Origin: an uncultured Clostridia bacterium
GTDB taxonomy: Bacteria; Bacillota; Clostridia; Christensenellales; CAG-138
Length of the DNA stretch: 60,011 bases
Assembly (NCBI GenBank): GCA_937900325.1
Contig: CALCEX010000282.1
Coordinates: 1-60,011, forward strand
Reading direction: 5' to 3'
In this document: positions 24,647-33,064 of the stretch, piece by piece
Position numbering within the stretch: the stretch's first letter is position 1
Layout of the letters: every line of letters starts with the position of its first letter
Translations under genes and position numbers: made by a program
Notes under the pieces: model-generated
The model's input: the letters and a program-made list of their open reading frames with translations, nothing else
What the model was told of the DNA's origin: nothing
The model's database searches: none

Positions 24647-25681
24647 ATGAAACGATATATCAAGCTTATATGCGGCATTGCCGCCTTGATTGCTGCGCTG
24701 GCGCTCCAGGGCTGCGCAAGTCCCGCCGTATCCCCGGTCCCCGCCCCCGGAGCCTCCCCCGCGCCCGCCGTCTCTCCCTCGCCCGCCCCGGAGCAGGAGC
24801 GCCGCTATACCATCGCATGGATAAGCGACACCCAGCACTACTCCAACAGGTTCCCGGATACCTTCTGCGCCATGACCGCCTATCTGCGCGACGCAAAGGA
24901 GGAGCTGAACCTCAAATACATCGTCCACACGGGCGACCTTGTCAACAGCTACAAAAGCGAGCGCCAATGGGAAAACGCCGTGCGCGCCATGGCCTCCGTT
25001 GCCGATATACCCGCTGGGGTATGCGCCGGCAACCACGACGTAAAGCACGACGACGCGCTGTACGATAATTTCAGCCGCTATTTCGGCGAAGATCAGGTAA
25101 ACTACCGAAAGTGCTACGGCGGGAGCTTTCAGGACAACCGCGGCCATTACGACCTGATCGACGCGGGCAGCACGAGTTATATTTTCATATATATGGGCTA
25201 CCATATCCGGCAGGACGGCATAGAATGGATAAAGGGCGTGCTGGAGCAGTACCCCGACAGAGCGGCGATACTCTGCACCCACGCCTACTTTGACACCGAC
25301 CTGACGCTGCTTGAGGATGGGCGGCTGCTGAAGGATGAGGTGGTTTCAAAGTATCCCAACGTATACATGGTGCTTTCCGGCCACCGCTACAACATAGCCT
25401 GCGTGCCGGAGGATTTCGACGACGACGGCGACGGGGCGCCGGACCGCAGGGTATACCAGATGATATGCAACTATCAGGCGGCGGACGACCGGGGCGGCAG
25501 CGGCTACATGATGTTCTTTGACGTGGACGAGGAAAAAGGCGTGATAAACTGCTACACCTATTCCCCCGTGCTTGACGACAGGGTCCGCTTCGACGATATT
25601 TCAAAGAAAAAGGGCCGTTACGGCAACGCCCCGCAGGATGAGCTTATGACGCTGGATATACCCTGGGAGCTGACAAATTAA
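24647..25681 (+). CDS. calcineurin-like metallophosphoesterase lipoprotein
   Basis: A 344-residue secreted lipoprotein (lipobox LALQGC, Cys 23) with a Pro/Ala/Ser-rich linker, then a metallophosphoesterase domain. Metal-binding motifs in order are WISDTQHY, HTGDLVN, GNHD, a lone His in CTHAYFD and SGHRY. This is the full set for a two-metal phosphodiesterase. It is likely to act outside the membrane on phosphoesters, but the substrate cannot be told. An acidic DDDGDGAPDRR stretch resembles a calcium-binding loop. It stands alone, with a strong terminator after it. Confidence 0.85.
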   Translation: MKRYIKLICGIAALIAALALQGCASPAVSPVPAPGASPAPAVSPSPAPEQERRYTIAWISDTQHYSNRFPDTFCAMTAYLRDAKEELNLKYIVHTGDLVNSYKSERQWENAVRAMASVADIPAGVCAGNHDVKHDDALYDNFSRYFGEDQVNYRKCYGGSFQDNRGHYDLIDAGSTSYIFIYMGYHIRQDGIEWIKGVLEQYPDRAAILCTHAYFDTDLTLLEDGRLLKDEVVSKYPNVYMVLSGHRYNIACVPEDFDDDGDGAPDRRVYQMICNYQAADDRGGSGYMMFFDVDEEKGVINCYTYSPVLDDRVRFDDISKKKGRYGNAPQDELMTLDIPWELTN

Positions 25682-25706
25682 AGCGCAGATCAAAGCATAT
25701 ACAAAA

Positions 25707-25738
25707 GCAGGAGCGGAAAATTTCCGCTCCTGCCGTTT
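25707..25738. terminator. bidirectional terminator between convergent genes
   Basis: Perfect 13-base inverted repeat (GCAGGAGCGGAAA and its complement) with a single central base between convergent genes. The T tract on the plus side is short (CCGTTTATT). Confidence 0.6.
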
Positions 25739-25759
25739 ATTGCGCCCGTTTACCGGGGC

Positions 25760-27094
25760 TTAATCGCTTATGCTCCTGCATTCCAGATAGTAGCGCTTTT
25801 CGTTGGCCTCGCCCATTGAGAAGGTCTTGCGGGGCAGCGCGCCGTCGAATATCACGGTACGGAAGAAGGCGTTCTTGTCCATGGGCGGCAGCAGGAAGCC
25901 CATGTTGCCATCCTTTGCGCCAAGATCCATGACCACGTCCGCGCCGTGTATGTAATCTATGGTGGCGCCGGCGGTTTCCCTGATGAGTATATCGAGAGCG
26001 TTCTGGAGGGTGCCTACCTCGAGCTGGGCCGCGGGATGCTCCACATGGAAGCAGCCTACCCCCTTGCTGCTCACGAAGGGGATAACATGGCCGGCCTTGC
26101 CGTCCATTGCCTTATGCAGCTCGTCCATGCTCGCAAAGCGCTTTACCTCGCAGCTTCCGTTCTGCTCGGTCAGCTTGTCCCTGATCCAATCGGCCGCCTT
26201 ATCGCCTGCGTTGAATATGACCCTGTGTATGGGCTCGAACACTATGCCGTCGTCATGTACGTTTTCAAGCTCTACCAGGCAGTAGCGGGCGGGATGCTCG
26301 TCCTTTGCGGTAAGGCCCTTCTCGGCCTTTATCCGCTCCCAGTTGGCCTTTGCGGTTGCGAAGGAGTGGTTGCCGTCGCCCATGGCAAAGAGCAGCGGCG
26401 CCTGATCGGTGTTGTACTTTTCAGCGTATGCTTTCCTGTCGATAAGCGCCTCAAGAGCGTCTATCGCGCCCTTTATCTGGCCCTCGTCCTTTACAAGATA
26501 GCCCTTTATATGGCCGCCCCTCTGCATGAGCTCAAAATCATACAGCTTTTCCGTCTTGTCCAGCTCTTCTCCTATGGGCTCTATCACGGTGCGCCCGGGA
26601 TCGTCTATGAGCACGAGTATATGGGGCATCTCCAAGGGAGCGTCCTTCCTTATCCTGAGGCGGGGAGGTATTCTCTCAACTATGGTGCCCTCGGTTGCGC
26701 GTATGAGGGTGGTGGAGCCCTTGGTGTAGTCGTAATTTTCAAGATCCAGCGCGACCATCAGGCCCTTGCGGGTCTTGCCGTCCACCGAGCGGACGACGTA
26801 GGCCAGGCCCTCGCCCTTGTTTTCCAGCACGCCCTTTTCGACATACTCCTTCATGTGGGCGTTTATGGAAGCTATGCGCTCCGCCTCGTCCGGCTTGTCC
26901 AGGTACAGCTCGGGCAGCATTATGCGCAGCGTAGAGGGCGCATCGCCGACTATCCTCTCGGTCTCGTTCCAGTAATCCGGCTGGGAGGTGAACTGGTCGC
27001 AGGCTACTACGGCCCACCTGGTCATATCCACGTCCTTATTGGGGAGCAGCAGCTCAGGCACCTTTACGCCTATGTTATTTGCATACTTTGTCAT
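25760..27094 (-). CDS. DUF1015 family protein
   Basis: A 444-residue cytoplasmic protein that covers the DUF1015 family over its full length. Recognisable stretches are WAVVACDQFTSQPDYW near the N terminus, LFAMGDGNHSFATAKANWE in the middle and YIHGADVVMDLGA near the C terminus. The family is often found beside serine or phosphoserine metabolism genes in anaerobes, but none is next to it here and its activity is unsettled. ATG 27094 follows GGAGG. A T-rich leader without a clear promoter lies upstream. Monocistronic. Confidence 0.82.
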   Translation of the reverse strand: MTKYANNIGVKVPELLLPNKDVDMTRWAVVACDQFTSQPDYWNETERIVGDAPSTLRIMLPELYLDKPDEAERIASINAHMKEYVEKGVLENKGEGLAYVVRSVDGKTRKGLMVALDLENYDYTKGSTTLIRATEGTIVERIPPRLRIRKDAPLEMPHILVLIDDPGRTVIEPIGEELDKTEKLYDFELMQRGGHIKGYLVKDEGQIKGAIDALEALIDRKAYAEKYNTDQAPLLFAMGDGNHSFATAKANWERIKAEKGLTAKDEHPARYCLVELENVHDDGIVFEPIHRVIFNAGDKAADWIRDKLTEQNGSCEVKRFASMDELHKAMDGKAGHVIPFVSSKGVGCFHVEHPAAQLEVGTLQNALDILIRETAGATIDYIHGADVVMDLGAKDGNMGFLLPPMDKNAFFRTVIFDGALPRKTFSMGEANEKRYYLECRSISD

Positions 27095-27309
27095 CCGAAA
27101 GCCTCCGTAAGTGTTTTTTTAAAAAGAGAAACTGCAAAGATTTTCTGGTCATATAACTGTTTTTTCTATCATACATCACCCCGGGCCCTCCGGTCAATCA
27201 AAAGCGGCGTATTATGTTCTGATTTTTATTTCTCTTTTCAGCACTTTAAATAATTAAAGCGCCGTGGTATAATTTTTTTATAATGAAAAAAGTGGGAGGC
27301 AACGAGGCA

Positions 27310-27600
27310 ATGTACCGTAACAAGCTTACCAGCCCCGAAACGGAGTGGTTTTTCAAGGCTATTCTTTCCCTTGATACGCAGGAGGACTGCGCCCGCTTCT
27401 TTGAAGACGTGGCTACGATAGGCGAGGTGCAGGCCATGGCCCAGCGGCTGCAGGTGGCAAGGCTGCTTAACGAAGGCCGCAAATACTCGGACGTGGCCGA
27501 GGCCACCGGCGCCTCCACCGCCACCATATCCCGCGTGAGCCGCTGCCTTACCTACGGTGCGGACGGGTATAAGCTGGTGCTCGACAGGCTGGAAAAGTGA
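27310..27600 (+). CDS. YerC/YecD family TrpR-related regulator
   Basis: A 96-residue DNA-binding protein of the YerC/TrpR superfamily. The helix-turn-helix is seen as RKYSDVAEATGASTATISRV (about 58-77), followed by the closing SRCLTYGADGY typical of YerC. ATG 27310 is chosen over ATG 27283 because GGGAGG lies 9 bases before it and the upstream ATG overlaps a TATAAT. The regulated genes are unknown. In Bacillus yerC lies near purine and pcrB genes, but no such link is visible here. Confidence 0.85.
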   Translation: MYRNKLTSPETEWFFKAILSLDTQEDCARFFEDVATIGEVQAMAQRLQVARLLNEGRKYSDVAEATGASTATISRVSRCLTYGADGYKLVLDRLEK

Positions 27601-27640
27601 CGGCGTCTCCCTCCGTTCGCATATTTTTTGTAAAAAACAC

Positions 27641-27669
27641 TTGCATTATATCCGGGGATTGGTTATAAT
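27641..27669 (+). promoter_or_regulatory. promoter of tRNA-Thr
   Basis: TTGCAT (27641-27646), a 17-base spacer and TATAAT (27664-27669), 24 bases before the tRNA. Confidence 0.65.
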
Positions 27670-27693
27670 ACATATCGTTCGCAAGTAACGTGT

Positions 27694-27769
27694 GCTGATA
27701 TAGCTCAGCTGGTAGAGCGCGTCATTGGTAATGACGAGGTCCCCGGTCCGAATCCGGGTATCAGCTCCA
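27694..27769 (+). tRNA. tRNA-Thr (anticodon GGT)
   Basis: A complete 76-base cloverleaf: acceptor GCTGATA / TATCAGC, D arm GCTC..GAGC, anticodon stem CGTCA / TGACG with loop TTGGTAA (anticodon GGT, reading ACC and ACT), T arm CCCGG..CCGGG with TCCGAAT loop. CCA is encoded (27767-27769). Single tRNA unit with its own promoter and terminator. Confidence 0.98.
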
Positions 27770-27770
27770 C

Positions 27771-27806
27771 GCCTCCCTTCGGTTTTGCCGGAGGGAGGCT
27801 TTTTTT
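27771..27806 (+). terminator. terminator of tRNA-Thr
   Basis: Arms GCCTCCC and GGGAGGC around a 15-base loop, followed by seven T. It starts one base after the tRNA CCA end. Confidence 0.8.
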
Positions 27807-27820
27807 GCTTTGCTTAGCCT

Positions 27821-28435
27821 TTATTGATGCTCGTACCAGTAGGTCTCGGCGTCGTCGATATTGTCGAAGGCGTCCCAGTTGGCGTCATAAAAGTCCTCCG
27901 GGCCAACGAAGTCCGCCGCGTTGTATGGGTCGTAGTCGCCGCACCCGCTCTCAGATGGGGTCACCGGAAAGAAATCCGGCGTGGGGGAAGGTACAGGCGT
28001 ACAGTGCGCCGCCCTGTATTGCGCCGCGCCGCGCTCGTAGCCGGCCTGCGCCCGCTTCCGCAGCTCGCGTATCCGGGCTGCATACGGCCCTGAGTAATCC
28101 TCGGGTACGTACCTGAGGCGTAATACCGCATCGATATAGTAGCTATGGGAGGTCTTGCCCTTCTCATACAGCTCCAGCGCCTCTATATAGCTGGCGAGCT
28201 CGTATTTATCCTTGTATCCGAAGGGCAGCTCATCCAGCAGCTTTAGCGCCTCGTCCATCCTCCCCTCGTCCATGAGCGCTGTCGCCTCATCATATTCCTC
28301 CGCGTAAGCCGCCTGCGCCCTGCGCTCCGCCCGCGATGAAAGCGCCCTCGCGGCGAACGCCAGCCCCGCTGTAAGCAGCAGCGCGGCGGCAAGCAGCATC
28401 AGCTTTTTCCCGTTTTCGGATATAGCGTTCTTCAT
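27821..28435 (-). CDS. small membrane-anchored protein with TPR-like segment
   Basis: A 204-residue protein with one N-terminal membrane helix (about 10-32, LMLLAAALLLTAGLAFAARA). An alanine- and glutamate-rich helical region follows, with a repeat-like pattern (ATALMDEGRMDEALKLLDEL, then YIEALELYEKGK) that resembles tetratricopeptide helices. After a Pro-rich hinge, the last 60 residues are strongly acidic and aromatic (DYDPYN, DFYDANWDAFDNIDD). No family recognised. The start has AAAGGGGAG 7 bases upstream. It converges on the tRNA terminator. Function unknown. Confidence 0.65.
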   Translation of the reverse strand: MKNAISENGKKLMLLAAALLLTAGLAFAARALSSRAERRAQAAYAEEYDEATALMDEGRMDEALKLLDELPFGYKDKYELASYIEALELYEKGKTSHSYYIDAVLRLRYVPEDYSGPYAARIRELRKRAQAGYERGAAQYRAAHCTPVPSPTPDFFPVTPSESGCGDYDPYNAADFVGPEDFYDANWDAFDNIDDAETYWYEHQ

Positions 28436-28507
28436 TACAGCTCCCCTTTCATTATTTCCGTGCTTTAAGGGTCATCTCGCATCGCCTGCATGGCTGCTTT
28501 TTATAGT

Positions 28508-28532
28508 ACCATCTGTTGACAAGGGCACACAA
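28508..28532 (+). repeat. solo copy of the terminal repeat of the 36127-36401 element
   Basis: CCATCTGTTGACAAGGGCAC followed by ACAAG matches the left end of the 36127-36401 element at 23 of 25 bases. No partner end is visible nearby, so it is a remnant or a shared regulatory motif. Read on the minus strand it stands in front of the 27821-28435 gene. Confidence 0.5.
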
Positions 28533-28559
28533 GTATGCGGGAATTATTTTTGTAGGTCA

Positions 28560-28597
28560 ACGGCCGGCGGCTGCGTATGCGCCGGGCCGTTTTTTTA
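28560..28597 (+). terminator. terminator-like hairpin, no assigned gene
   Basis: GC-rich stem (ACGGCC..GGCCGT with inner pairs) followed by seven T on the plus strand. No plus-strand gene lies directly upstream within the region, so it may end an unannotated short transcript or read-through. Confidence 0.45.
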
Positions 28598-28642
28598 TTT
28601 CTTCCGGTTTTTCAGCGCAGCCCCTTCACCGCCCGCTGTGAA

Positions 28643-28657
28643 ATCGGTATAACCGAT
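28643..28657. promoter_or_regulatory. palindrome upstream of ABC importer promoter
   Basis: Perfect inverted repeat ATCGGT-ATA-ACCGAT, 30 bases before the -35 of the importer operon. The position suits an activator site. The cognate regulator is unknown. Confidence 0.4.
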
Positions 28658-28686
28658 AAAGGCGGCGGTAATATCTGAAATCCGTT

Positions 28687-28716
28687 TTGACAGGCAGGCC
28701 GGCGCTTATGCATAAT
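28687..28716 (+). promoter_or_regulatory. promoter of the SsuABC-type importer
   Basis: TTGACA (28687-28692), an 18-base spacer and CATAAT (28711-28716), 18 bases before the first start codon. Confidence 0.6.
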
Positions 28717-28734
28717 AGGAGGCGCTGAAATGCT

Positions 28735-29841
28735 ATGAACTATGAAAGCGAATGTGATTATATGCTCCAAGATCTCCGGGTAAATTCGGAAAACGCCGCA
28801 AGGCCTGCCCAGCTATCCAACCTTACGCGCCGCCAGCTTAAGGAGCTGGAGGAAAAGGAAAAGACCCCCGCGCAAAAGCTGAAGGAAACCGTCGTCATGC
28901 TCCTTCCGCTGCTGTGCGGCTGCGCTGCGCTGTTGGAATACCTGATCCTGCCTAACAACAGCAGGAACTCAAGGCCCTGGAGCTACGTCTGGGCGCTGGG
29001 CGCAGCCATGTGCGCTTATCTGTTGTGCCTGCTCCTCTCGCTGCTGAAGAAGCGCAAGGGCGAAAAGCGGTTATATGGAAAGCTTCACTATAAGGCGCCC
29101 CACTTTTCGGCGCTGTTCCTTTTTCTCGCCCTGTACGACTATCTAACTCTTAAAACAGGCATTCTGACGCAGCCCTTCGTGCCCTGCATGAATTACATAA
29201 TAAACGCCTTTCTGGCGGACTACAAGCTGCTGGCGGACTGCACGCTGAATACGCTCAAGCTGCTGTTCCTCGGCTATTTTACAGGCGTATCGCTGGGCCT
29301 CATAACGGGCATTGCCTGCGGCTATTCCAATCGGGCGCGCTACTGGCTGGATCCCATCATCAAATTCCTGGGCCCCATCCCCACCTCCACATGGATACCC
29401 ATAATCATGGTAGTGGCGAGCTCCCTCTTCGGCGGCGCGGTGTTCATAATCGCCCTCGGCTCCTGGTTTGCCGTGACCGTCGCCTCTCTTACGGGCATTT
29501 CGAATGTGGGCAAGGAATACTTTGAGGCGGCGAGGACGCTGGGCGCTACCAACCGCCAGCTGGTGTTCCGGGTGGCGATCCCCCATGCCATGCCCTCCAT
29601 CCTGCAGGGCTGCACACAGGCTATGAGCTCCTCCTGCGTGGCTATAATGATAGCCGAAATGCTGGGCGTAAAGTCCGGCCTCGGCTGGTACATGACATGG
29701 CAGACCGGCTGGGCAAGCTATGATAAATCCTTTGCCGCACTATTTGTGATCTGCCTGATATTCACGCTGGTCACAAACGGGCTGGAGCGGATAAAGCGCT
29801 ATCTGCTCAGATGGCAGAACGGAGCGGATAACAATGTCTGA
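28735..29841 (+). CDS. ABC transporter permease, SsuC/TauC type with N-terminal extension
   Basis: A 368-residue permease. The C-terminal 220 residues form a normal BPD-transport domain with the EAA loop EYFEAARTLGATNRQLVFRV followed by AIPHAMPS. The first 140 residues add a charged cytoplasmic N terminus and about three extra membrane helices, making the protein about 100 residues longer than typical SsuC (about 260). Start ATG 28735 is 12 bases after GGAGG, rather far; an in-frame ATG at 28762 is an alternative. It overlaps the ATPase gene by 8 bases. The substrate class is nitrate/sulfonate/taurine or a thiamine precursor. Confidence 0.85.
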   Translation: MNYESECDYMLQDLRVNSENAARPAQLSNLTRRQLKELEEKEKTPAQKLKETVVMLLPLLCGCAALLEYLILPNNSRNSRPWSYVWALGAAMCAYLLCLLLSLLKKRKGEKRLYGKLHYKAPHFSALFLFLALYDYLTLKTGILTQPFVPCMNYIINAFLADYKLLADCTLNTLKLLFLGYFTGVSLGLITGIACGYSNRARYWLDPIIKFLGPIPTSTWIPIIMVVASSLFGGAVFIIALGSWFAVTVASLTGISNVGKEYFEAARTLGATNRQLVFRVAIPHAMPSILQGCTQAMSSSCVAIMIAEMLGVKSGLGWYMTWQTGWASYDKSFAALFVICLIFTLVTNGLERIKRYLLRWQNGADNNV

Positions 29842-30613
29842 AGAAAAGAACAATGTTCGCCTGAAAATCGAAAATGTCAGCAAGGTTTTCGCAAAGGTAG
29901 AGAGCGATCAGGTCACCCATGCGCTGCATGACGTGAGCGTGGAGATGTCCGGCGGGGAATTCGTCTCGCTGGTGGGGCCCTCCGGCTGCGGTAAATCCAC
30001 GATCCTTCGCCTTGTGGCGGGGCTTATCCCGCCCACCCTGGGCCGCGTAACGGTCAGCGGCGAGGAGATAAGCGGCCCCTCCCCCAGCAGAGGGCTGGTG
30101 TTCCAGAATCCCACGCTTTTCCCGTGGCTGACTGCGGAGAAGAATATTTCCTTCAGCCTGGATCTGCGGGGCGACGACAGGGGAAAGGCGGAAAAGGTGG
30201 AGCATATGCTGGAGATAACCGGACTGGAGCAATTCCGGCATGATTATCCGGCGCAGCTTTCCGGCGGCATGGCCCAGCGGGTCGCCCTGGTCCGCACCCT
30301 TATCAACGAGCCGGAGATACTGCTTCTGGACGAGCCCCTTGGCGCGCTGGACGAGTTCACGCGAATGAGCATGCAGGACGAGATACTGAATATCTGGATG
30401 CAGAAAAAGCAGCTTGCCCTTATGGTGACCCACAGCATCGACGAGGCCGTCTATATGGGTACCCGCGTGCTGGTGATGGAGGCAAATCCGGGGCGGATAG
30501 TCGCGGACATCCGCATAGACGGGGATTTCCCCCGGGACCGTTCCTCCGCAAGCTTTGTGGAGTACCGCAACGAGATACTGAACAGGCTGCATTTCGGCGG
30601 AAAACGCCGATGA
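29834..30613 (+). CDS. ABC transporter ATP-binding protein, SsuB/TauB type
   Basis: A 259-residue ATPase of the nitrate/sulfonate/taurine/pyrimidine-precursor importer family. Walker A is GPSGCGKST (about 49-57), Q-loop GLVFQNPTLFPWLT, signature LSGGMAQR, Walker B LLLDEPLGALDEFTR and H-loop VTHSIDEA, all intact. It starts within the permease stop region (ATGTCTGA), so translation is coupled. It powers uptake of the ligand caught by the lipoprotein encoded next. Confidence 0.9.
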   Translation: MSEEKNNVRLKIENVSKVFAKVESDQVTHALHDVSVEMSGGEFVSLVGPSGCGKSTILRLVAGLIPPTLGRVTVSGEEISGPSPSRGLVFQNPTLFPWLTAEKNISFSLDLRGDDRGKAEKVEHMLEITGLEQFRHDYPAQLSGGMAQRVALVRTLINEPEILLLDEPLGALDEFTRMSMQDEILNIWMQKKQLALMVTHSIDEAVYMGTRVLVMEANPGRIVADIRIDGDFPRDRSSASFVEYRNEILNRLHFGGKRR

Positions 30614-30678
30614 CGGATACGCCTCTACCGGGCGGCGCTGCCGCCTTGTAAATAAACAATAAACAAGAGGAGAAAGAA

Positions 30679-31896
30679 ATGAACGCAAAGAAATTTGTAG
30701 CCCTGGGACTGGCATTGGTCCTGGCGCTGTCCATGTGCGCCTGCGCAGGCGTGGAAACCAGCGGCGACGCCGAGGGCGACGCTGCCGCCTCTACCGTTAT
30801 AGCCGATTCCAACAACGACGGCCAGATCGAGGTCGGCACCGTTGAGGACGTCGAAGTAAACGAAGCAAGCGAGCATCTCGACGCTGCCGAGGCCTCCGCC
30901 TCCGGCAAGTGGGAGGCGCTGTTCGTTCCCATCGATATCGAAGGCCGCGCTATCGATATGGCCAATTTTAACCTGACCCCCACCGCAGAAGAGCTTGAGG
31001 CCATGAAGAAGGAGCCCGCTTACGGCCGCGCTATCCATTACTTCATGTCTGACGGCTGCACCTCCGGCCCCACCATGGCGGATCATCTCGGCTATTACAA
31101 GGAAGCCGGCCTGACTGCCGAGGGCGTTAAGGGCAGCAGCGATGTAGAAGCGCTCGGCACCGGTCAGGTAGACGTTGCCGCCGGCATGATGGCAAAGCTG
31201 CTTGTCCCCATAACCAACGGCGTGGACATCACCTTCGTAGGCGGCACCCACATCGGCTGCAAGTCCCTGTATGTCCTCGCGGACAGCAGCTACAACACCA
31301 CCGCCGACCTCAAGGGCCAGAAGATCTCCGCCCCCAACGGCATCGGCAAATCCGACTACAATATCGTAGCGCTTCTGCTTGACGCCGATGGGATCAATTA
31401 CTCCACCGATGTTGAGGTCGTGCAGGTCTCTGCCGACGCCTGCGTCACCGCTATGGAAAACGGCGAGATAGCCGCCGCGCTCCTCAGCGATACCTTTGCC
31501 TACTCCATGGTCAAGGATGGCAAGCTCAAGTGCATCCGCTCCCAGCTGGACAGCGACTTTGCAAACCGCACCTGCTGCGTAATGGCAATGAACGGCACCT
31601 TTGTAAAGGAAAATCCCACCATCGCCAAGAAGGTCGAGCAGGCCGTTCAGAAGGCCCACAGCTGGATGCGCGACAACTCCGAGGAAGCCACCAAGGTGCT
31701 TATGGACATGGGCTGGAACGGCGGCAACTATGAGATGAACATCATGATCAACAATTCGCTGCAGTTCGGCCTTTCCGATGAGTTTACCGGCAACACGCTC
31801 AAGGACTTCATTGAGCGCTATATCCGCCTCGGCCTCATCACCTCCATGGATAACGCCGACGAGGTGCTGAAGCTGGCATGGAACCCGGTACTCTAA
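30679..31896 (+). CDS. ABC transporter substrate-binding lipoprotein, NMT1/THI5-like
   Basis: A 405-residue lipoprotein: the signal peptide ends at a cysteine pair (SMCACA). A linker of about 90 acidic residues follows, then an NMT1/THI5-type binding domain (from about residue 115: YFMSDGCTSGPTMADHLGYY, ADLKGQKISAPNGIGKSDYN, ENGEIAAALLSDTFAYSMVK). Family members bind sulfonates, taurine or pyrimidine thiamine precursors; I cannot choose. Ile codons here are mostly ATC, unlike neighbouring housekeeping genes that favour ATA, which may reflect high expression or transfer. It is third in the operon, 65 bases after the ATPase, with its own AGAGGAG site and a terminator after it. Confidence 0.85.
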   Translation: MNAKKFVALGLALVLALSMCACAGVETSGDAEGDAAASTVIADSNNDGQIEVGTVEDVEVNEASEHLDAAEASASGKWEALFVPIDIEGRAIDMANFNLTPTAEELEAMKKEPAYGRAIHYFMSDGCTSGPTMADHLGYYKEAGLTAEGVKGSSDVEALGTGQVDVAAGMMAKLLVPITNGVDITFVGGTHIGCKSLYVLADSSYNTTADLKGQKISAPNGIGKSDYNIVALLLDADGINYSTDVEVVQVSADACVTAMENGEIAAALLSDTFAYSMVKDGKLKCIRSQLDSDFANRTCCVMAMNGTFVKENPTIAKKVEQAVQKAHSWMRDNSEEATKVLMDMGWNGGNYEMNIMINNSLQFGLSDEFTGNTLKDFIERYIRLGLITSMDNADEVLKLAWNPVL

Positions 31897-31922
31897 ACCT
31901 CTCTTAAAACGTCAACTCAAGG

Positions 31923-31950
31923 CCGTCGGCTAAAAACCGGCGGTTTTTTT
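31923..31950 (+). terminator. terminator of the importer operon
   Basis: Seven-base stem CCGTCGG / CCGGCGG (one G-T pair) with a 7-base loop and seven T. Confidence 0.75.
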
Positions 31951-31972
31951 ATTAAAATTTTGCCAAAACCTA

Positions 31973-32001
31973 TTGACAGGAGCGGCCGGAAAAAGTATAA
32001 T
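31973..32001 (+). promoter_or_regulatory. promoter of cysK
   Basis: TTGACA (31973-31978), a 17-base spacer and TATAAT (31996-32001), perfect consensus. It is overlapped at its 3' end by the palindrome at 31999-32029. Confidence 0.75.
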
Positions 32002-32029
32002 ACTACCAACCTACCTGATTGGTGGTATT
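31999..32029. promoter_or_regulatory. palindromic operator at the cysK start site
   Basis: Eleven-base arms AATACTACCAA and TTGGTGGTATT (10 of 11 complementary) with a 9-base spacer, covering the -10 edge and the expected transcription start. The position suits repression. The half-site ATACTACC also occurs in the promoter of the nearby Rrf2 regulator gene (34712-34720), which makes that protein the likely binder. Confidence 0.55.
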
Positions 32030-32063
32030 TAAAGTGAATTTATTTTTAAGGAGATACTGTACC

Positions 32064-32996
32064 ATGTCAAGGATCTTTACCTCAGCCGATCAGCTTATCG
32101 GCCATACTCCCCTCATGGAGCTTACCCACATAGAAAAGAATAACGGCCTCAAGGCAAAGCTGCTTGCAAAGCTGGAATACTTCAACCCGGCGGGCAGCGT
32201 AAAGGACAGGATCGCCAAGGCCATGATAGACGACGCGGAGGCAAAGGGCCTCCTGAAGCCGGGTTCCGTCATAATAGAGCCCACCTCCGGCAATACCGGC
32301 ATAGGCCTGGCCTCCGTTGCCGCAGCCCGCGGCTATCGGATAATCATAGTAATGCCTGAGACGATGAGCGTTGAACGCAGGCAGCTGATGAAGGCCTACG
32401 GCGCGGAGCTGGTGCTTACCGAGGGAGCGAAGGGCATGAAGGGCGCGATTGCCAAGGCCGATGAGCTTTCCAAAGAGATCCCGAACAGCTTCGTTCCCGG
32501 CCAGTTTGTCAACCCCGCCAACCCCAGGGCCCACTTTGAGACTACCGGCCCCGAGATATTCGAGGATACCGACGGCAAGGTCGATATATTCGTAGCCGGC
32601 GTAGGCACCGGCGGCACCATAACCGGCGTAGGCCAGTATCTCAAGTCCAAAAACCCTGGGGTTAAGATAGTCGCGGTAGAGCCTGAAAGCTCCCCGGTGC
32701 TCTCCACCGGCGTTGCGGGCCCCCACAAGATACAGGGCATAGGCGCGGGCTTCGTGCCGGACGTACTGGATACGAAGGTATACGACGAGATAATCCCCGT
32801 AACCAACGAGGACGCATTCGCCACCGGCCGCGAGATAGGCAGGAGCGAGGGCGTACTGGTAGGCATTTCCTCCGGCGCCGCGCTGTGGGCGGGAATAGAG
32901 CTCGCAAAGCGGCCCGAGAACGCCGGCAAGACCATTGTGGTGCTGCTGCCGGATACCGGCGACAGGTATCTGTCAACTCCCCTGTTTGCAGACTGA
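32064..32996 (+). CDS. cysK: cysteine synthase A
   Basis: A 310-residue PLP enzyme making L-cysteine from O-acetylserine and sulfide. The PLP lysine lies in NPAGSVKDRIAKAM (about residue 43), the substrate loop in EPTSGNTGIGLA, and the phosphate-binding loop in GVGTGGTITGVG. ATG 32064 is supported by AAGGAG 10 bases upstream; the longer frame would start inside the operator. No cysE is nearby. Regulation by cysteine or Fe-S status is suggested by the operator. A terminator hairpin at 33015-33045 separates it from the next gene. Confidence 0.95.
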   Translation: MSRIFTSADQLIGHTPLMELTHIEKNNGLKAKLLAKLEYFNPAGSVKDRIAKAMIDDAEAKGLLKPGSVIIEPTSGNTGIGLASVAAARGYRIIIVMPETMSVERRQLMKAYGAELVLTEGAKGMKGAIAKADELSKEIPNSFVPGQFVNPANPRAHFETTGPEIFEDTDGKVDIFVAGVGTGGTITGVGQYLKSKNPGVKIVAVEPESSPVLSTGVAGPHKIQGIGAGFVPDVLDTKVYDEIIPVTNEDAFATGREIGRSEGVLVGISSGAALWAGIELAKRPENAGKTIVVLLPDTGDRYLSTPLFAD

Positions 32997-33014
32997 TAAA
33001 TTTACTGTATAATA

Positions 33015-33045
33015 AAGTGTCACGGCAGCGCCGTGGCACTTTTTT
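33015..33045 (+). terminator. terminator of cysK
   Basis: Stem AAGTG.CACGGC / GCCGTG.CACTT with one mismatch, ending in six T. A promoter-like TTTGCA-17-TATAAT (32985-33013) sits just before it, so part of the downstream transcript may start within this hairpin. Confidence 0.65.
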
Positions 33046-33064
33046 GAAAGGAATCGGACTTCCA

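Noticed and set aside
28436..28734. Possible thiamine or ykkC-type riboswitch before the THI5/SsuABC-type importer
   Set aside because: No TPP, guanidine or SAM riboswitch core sequence is recognisable.
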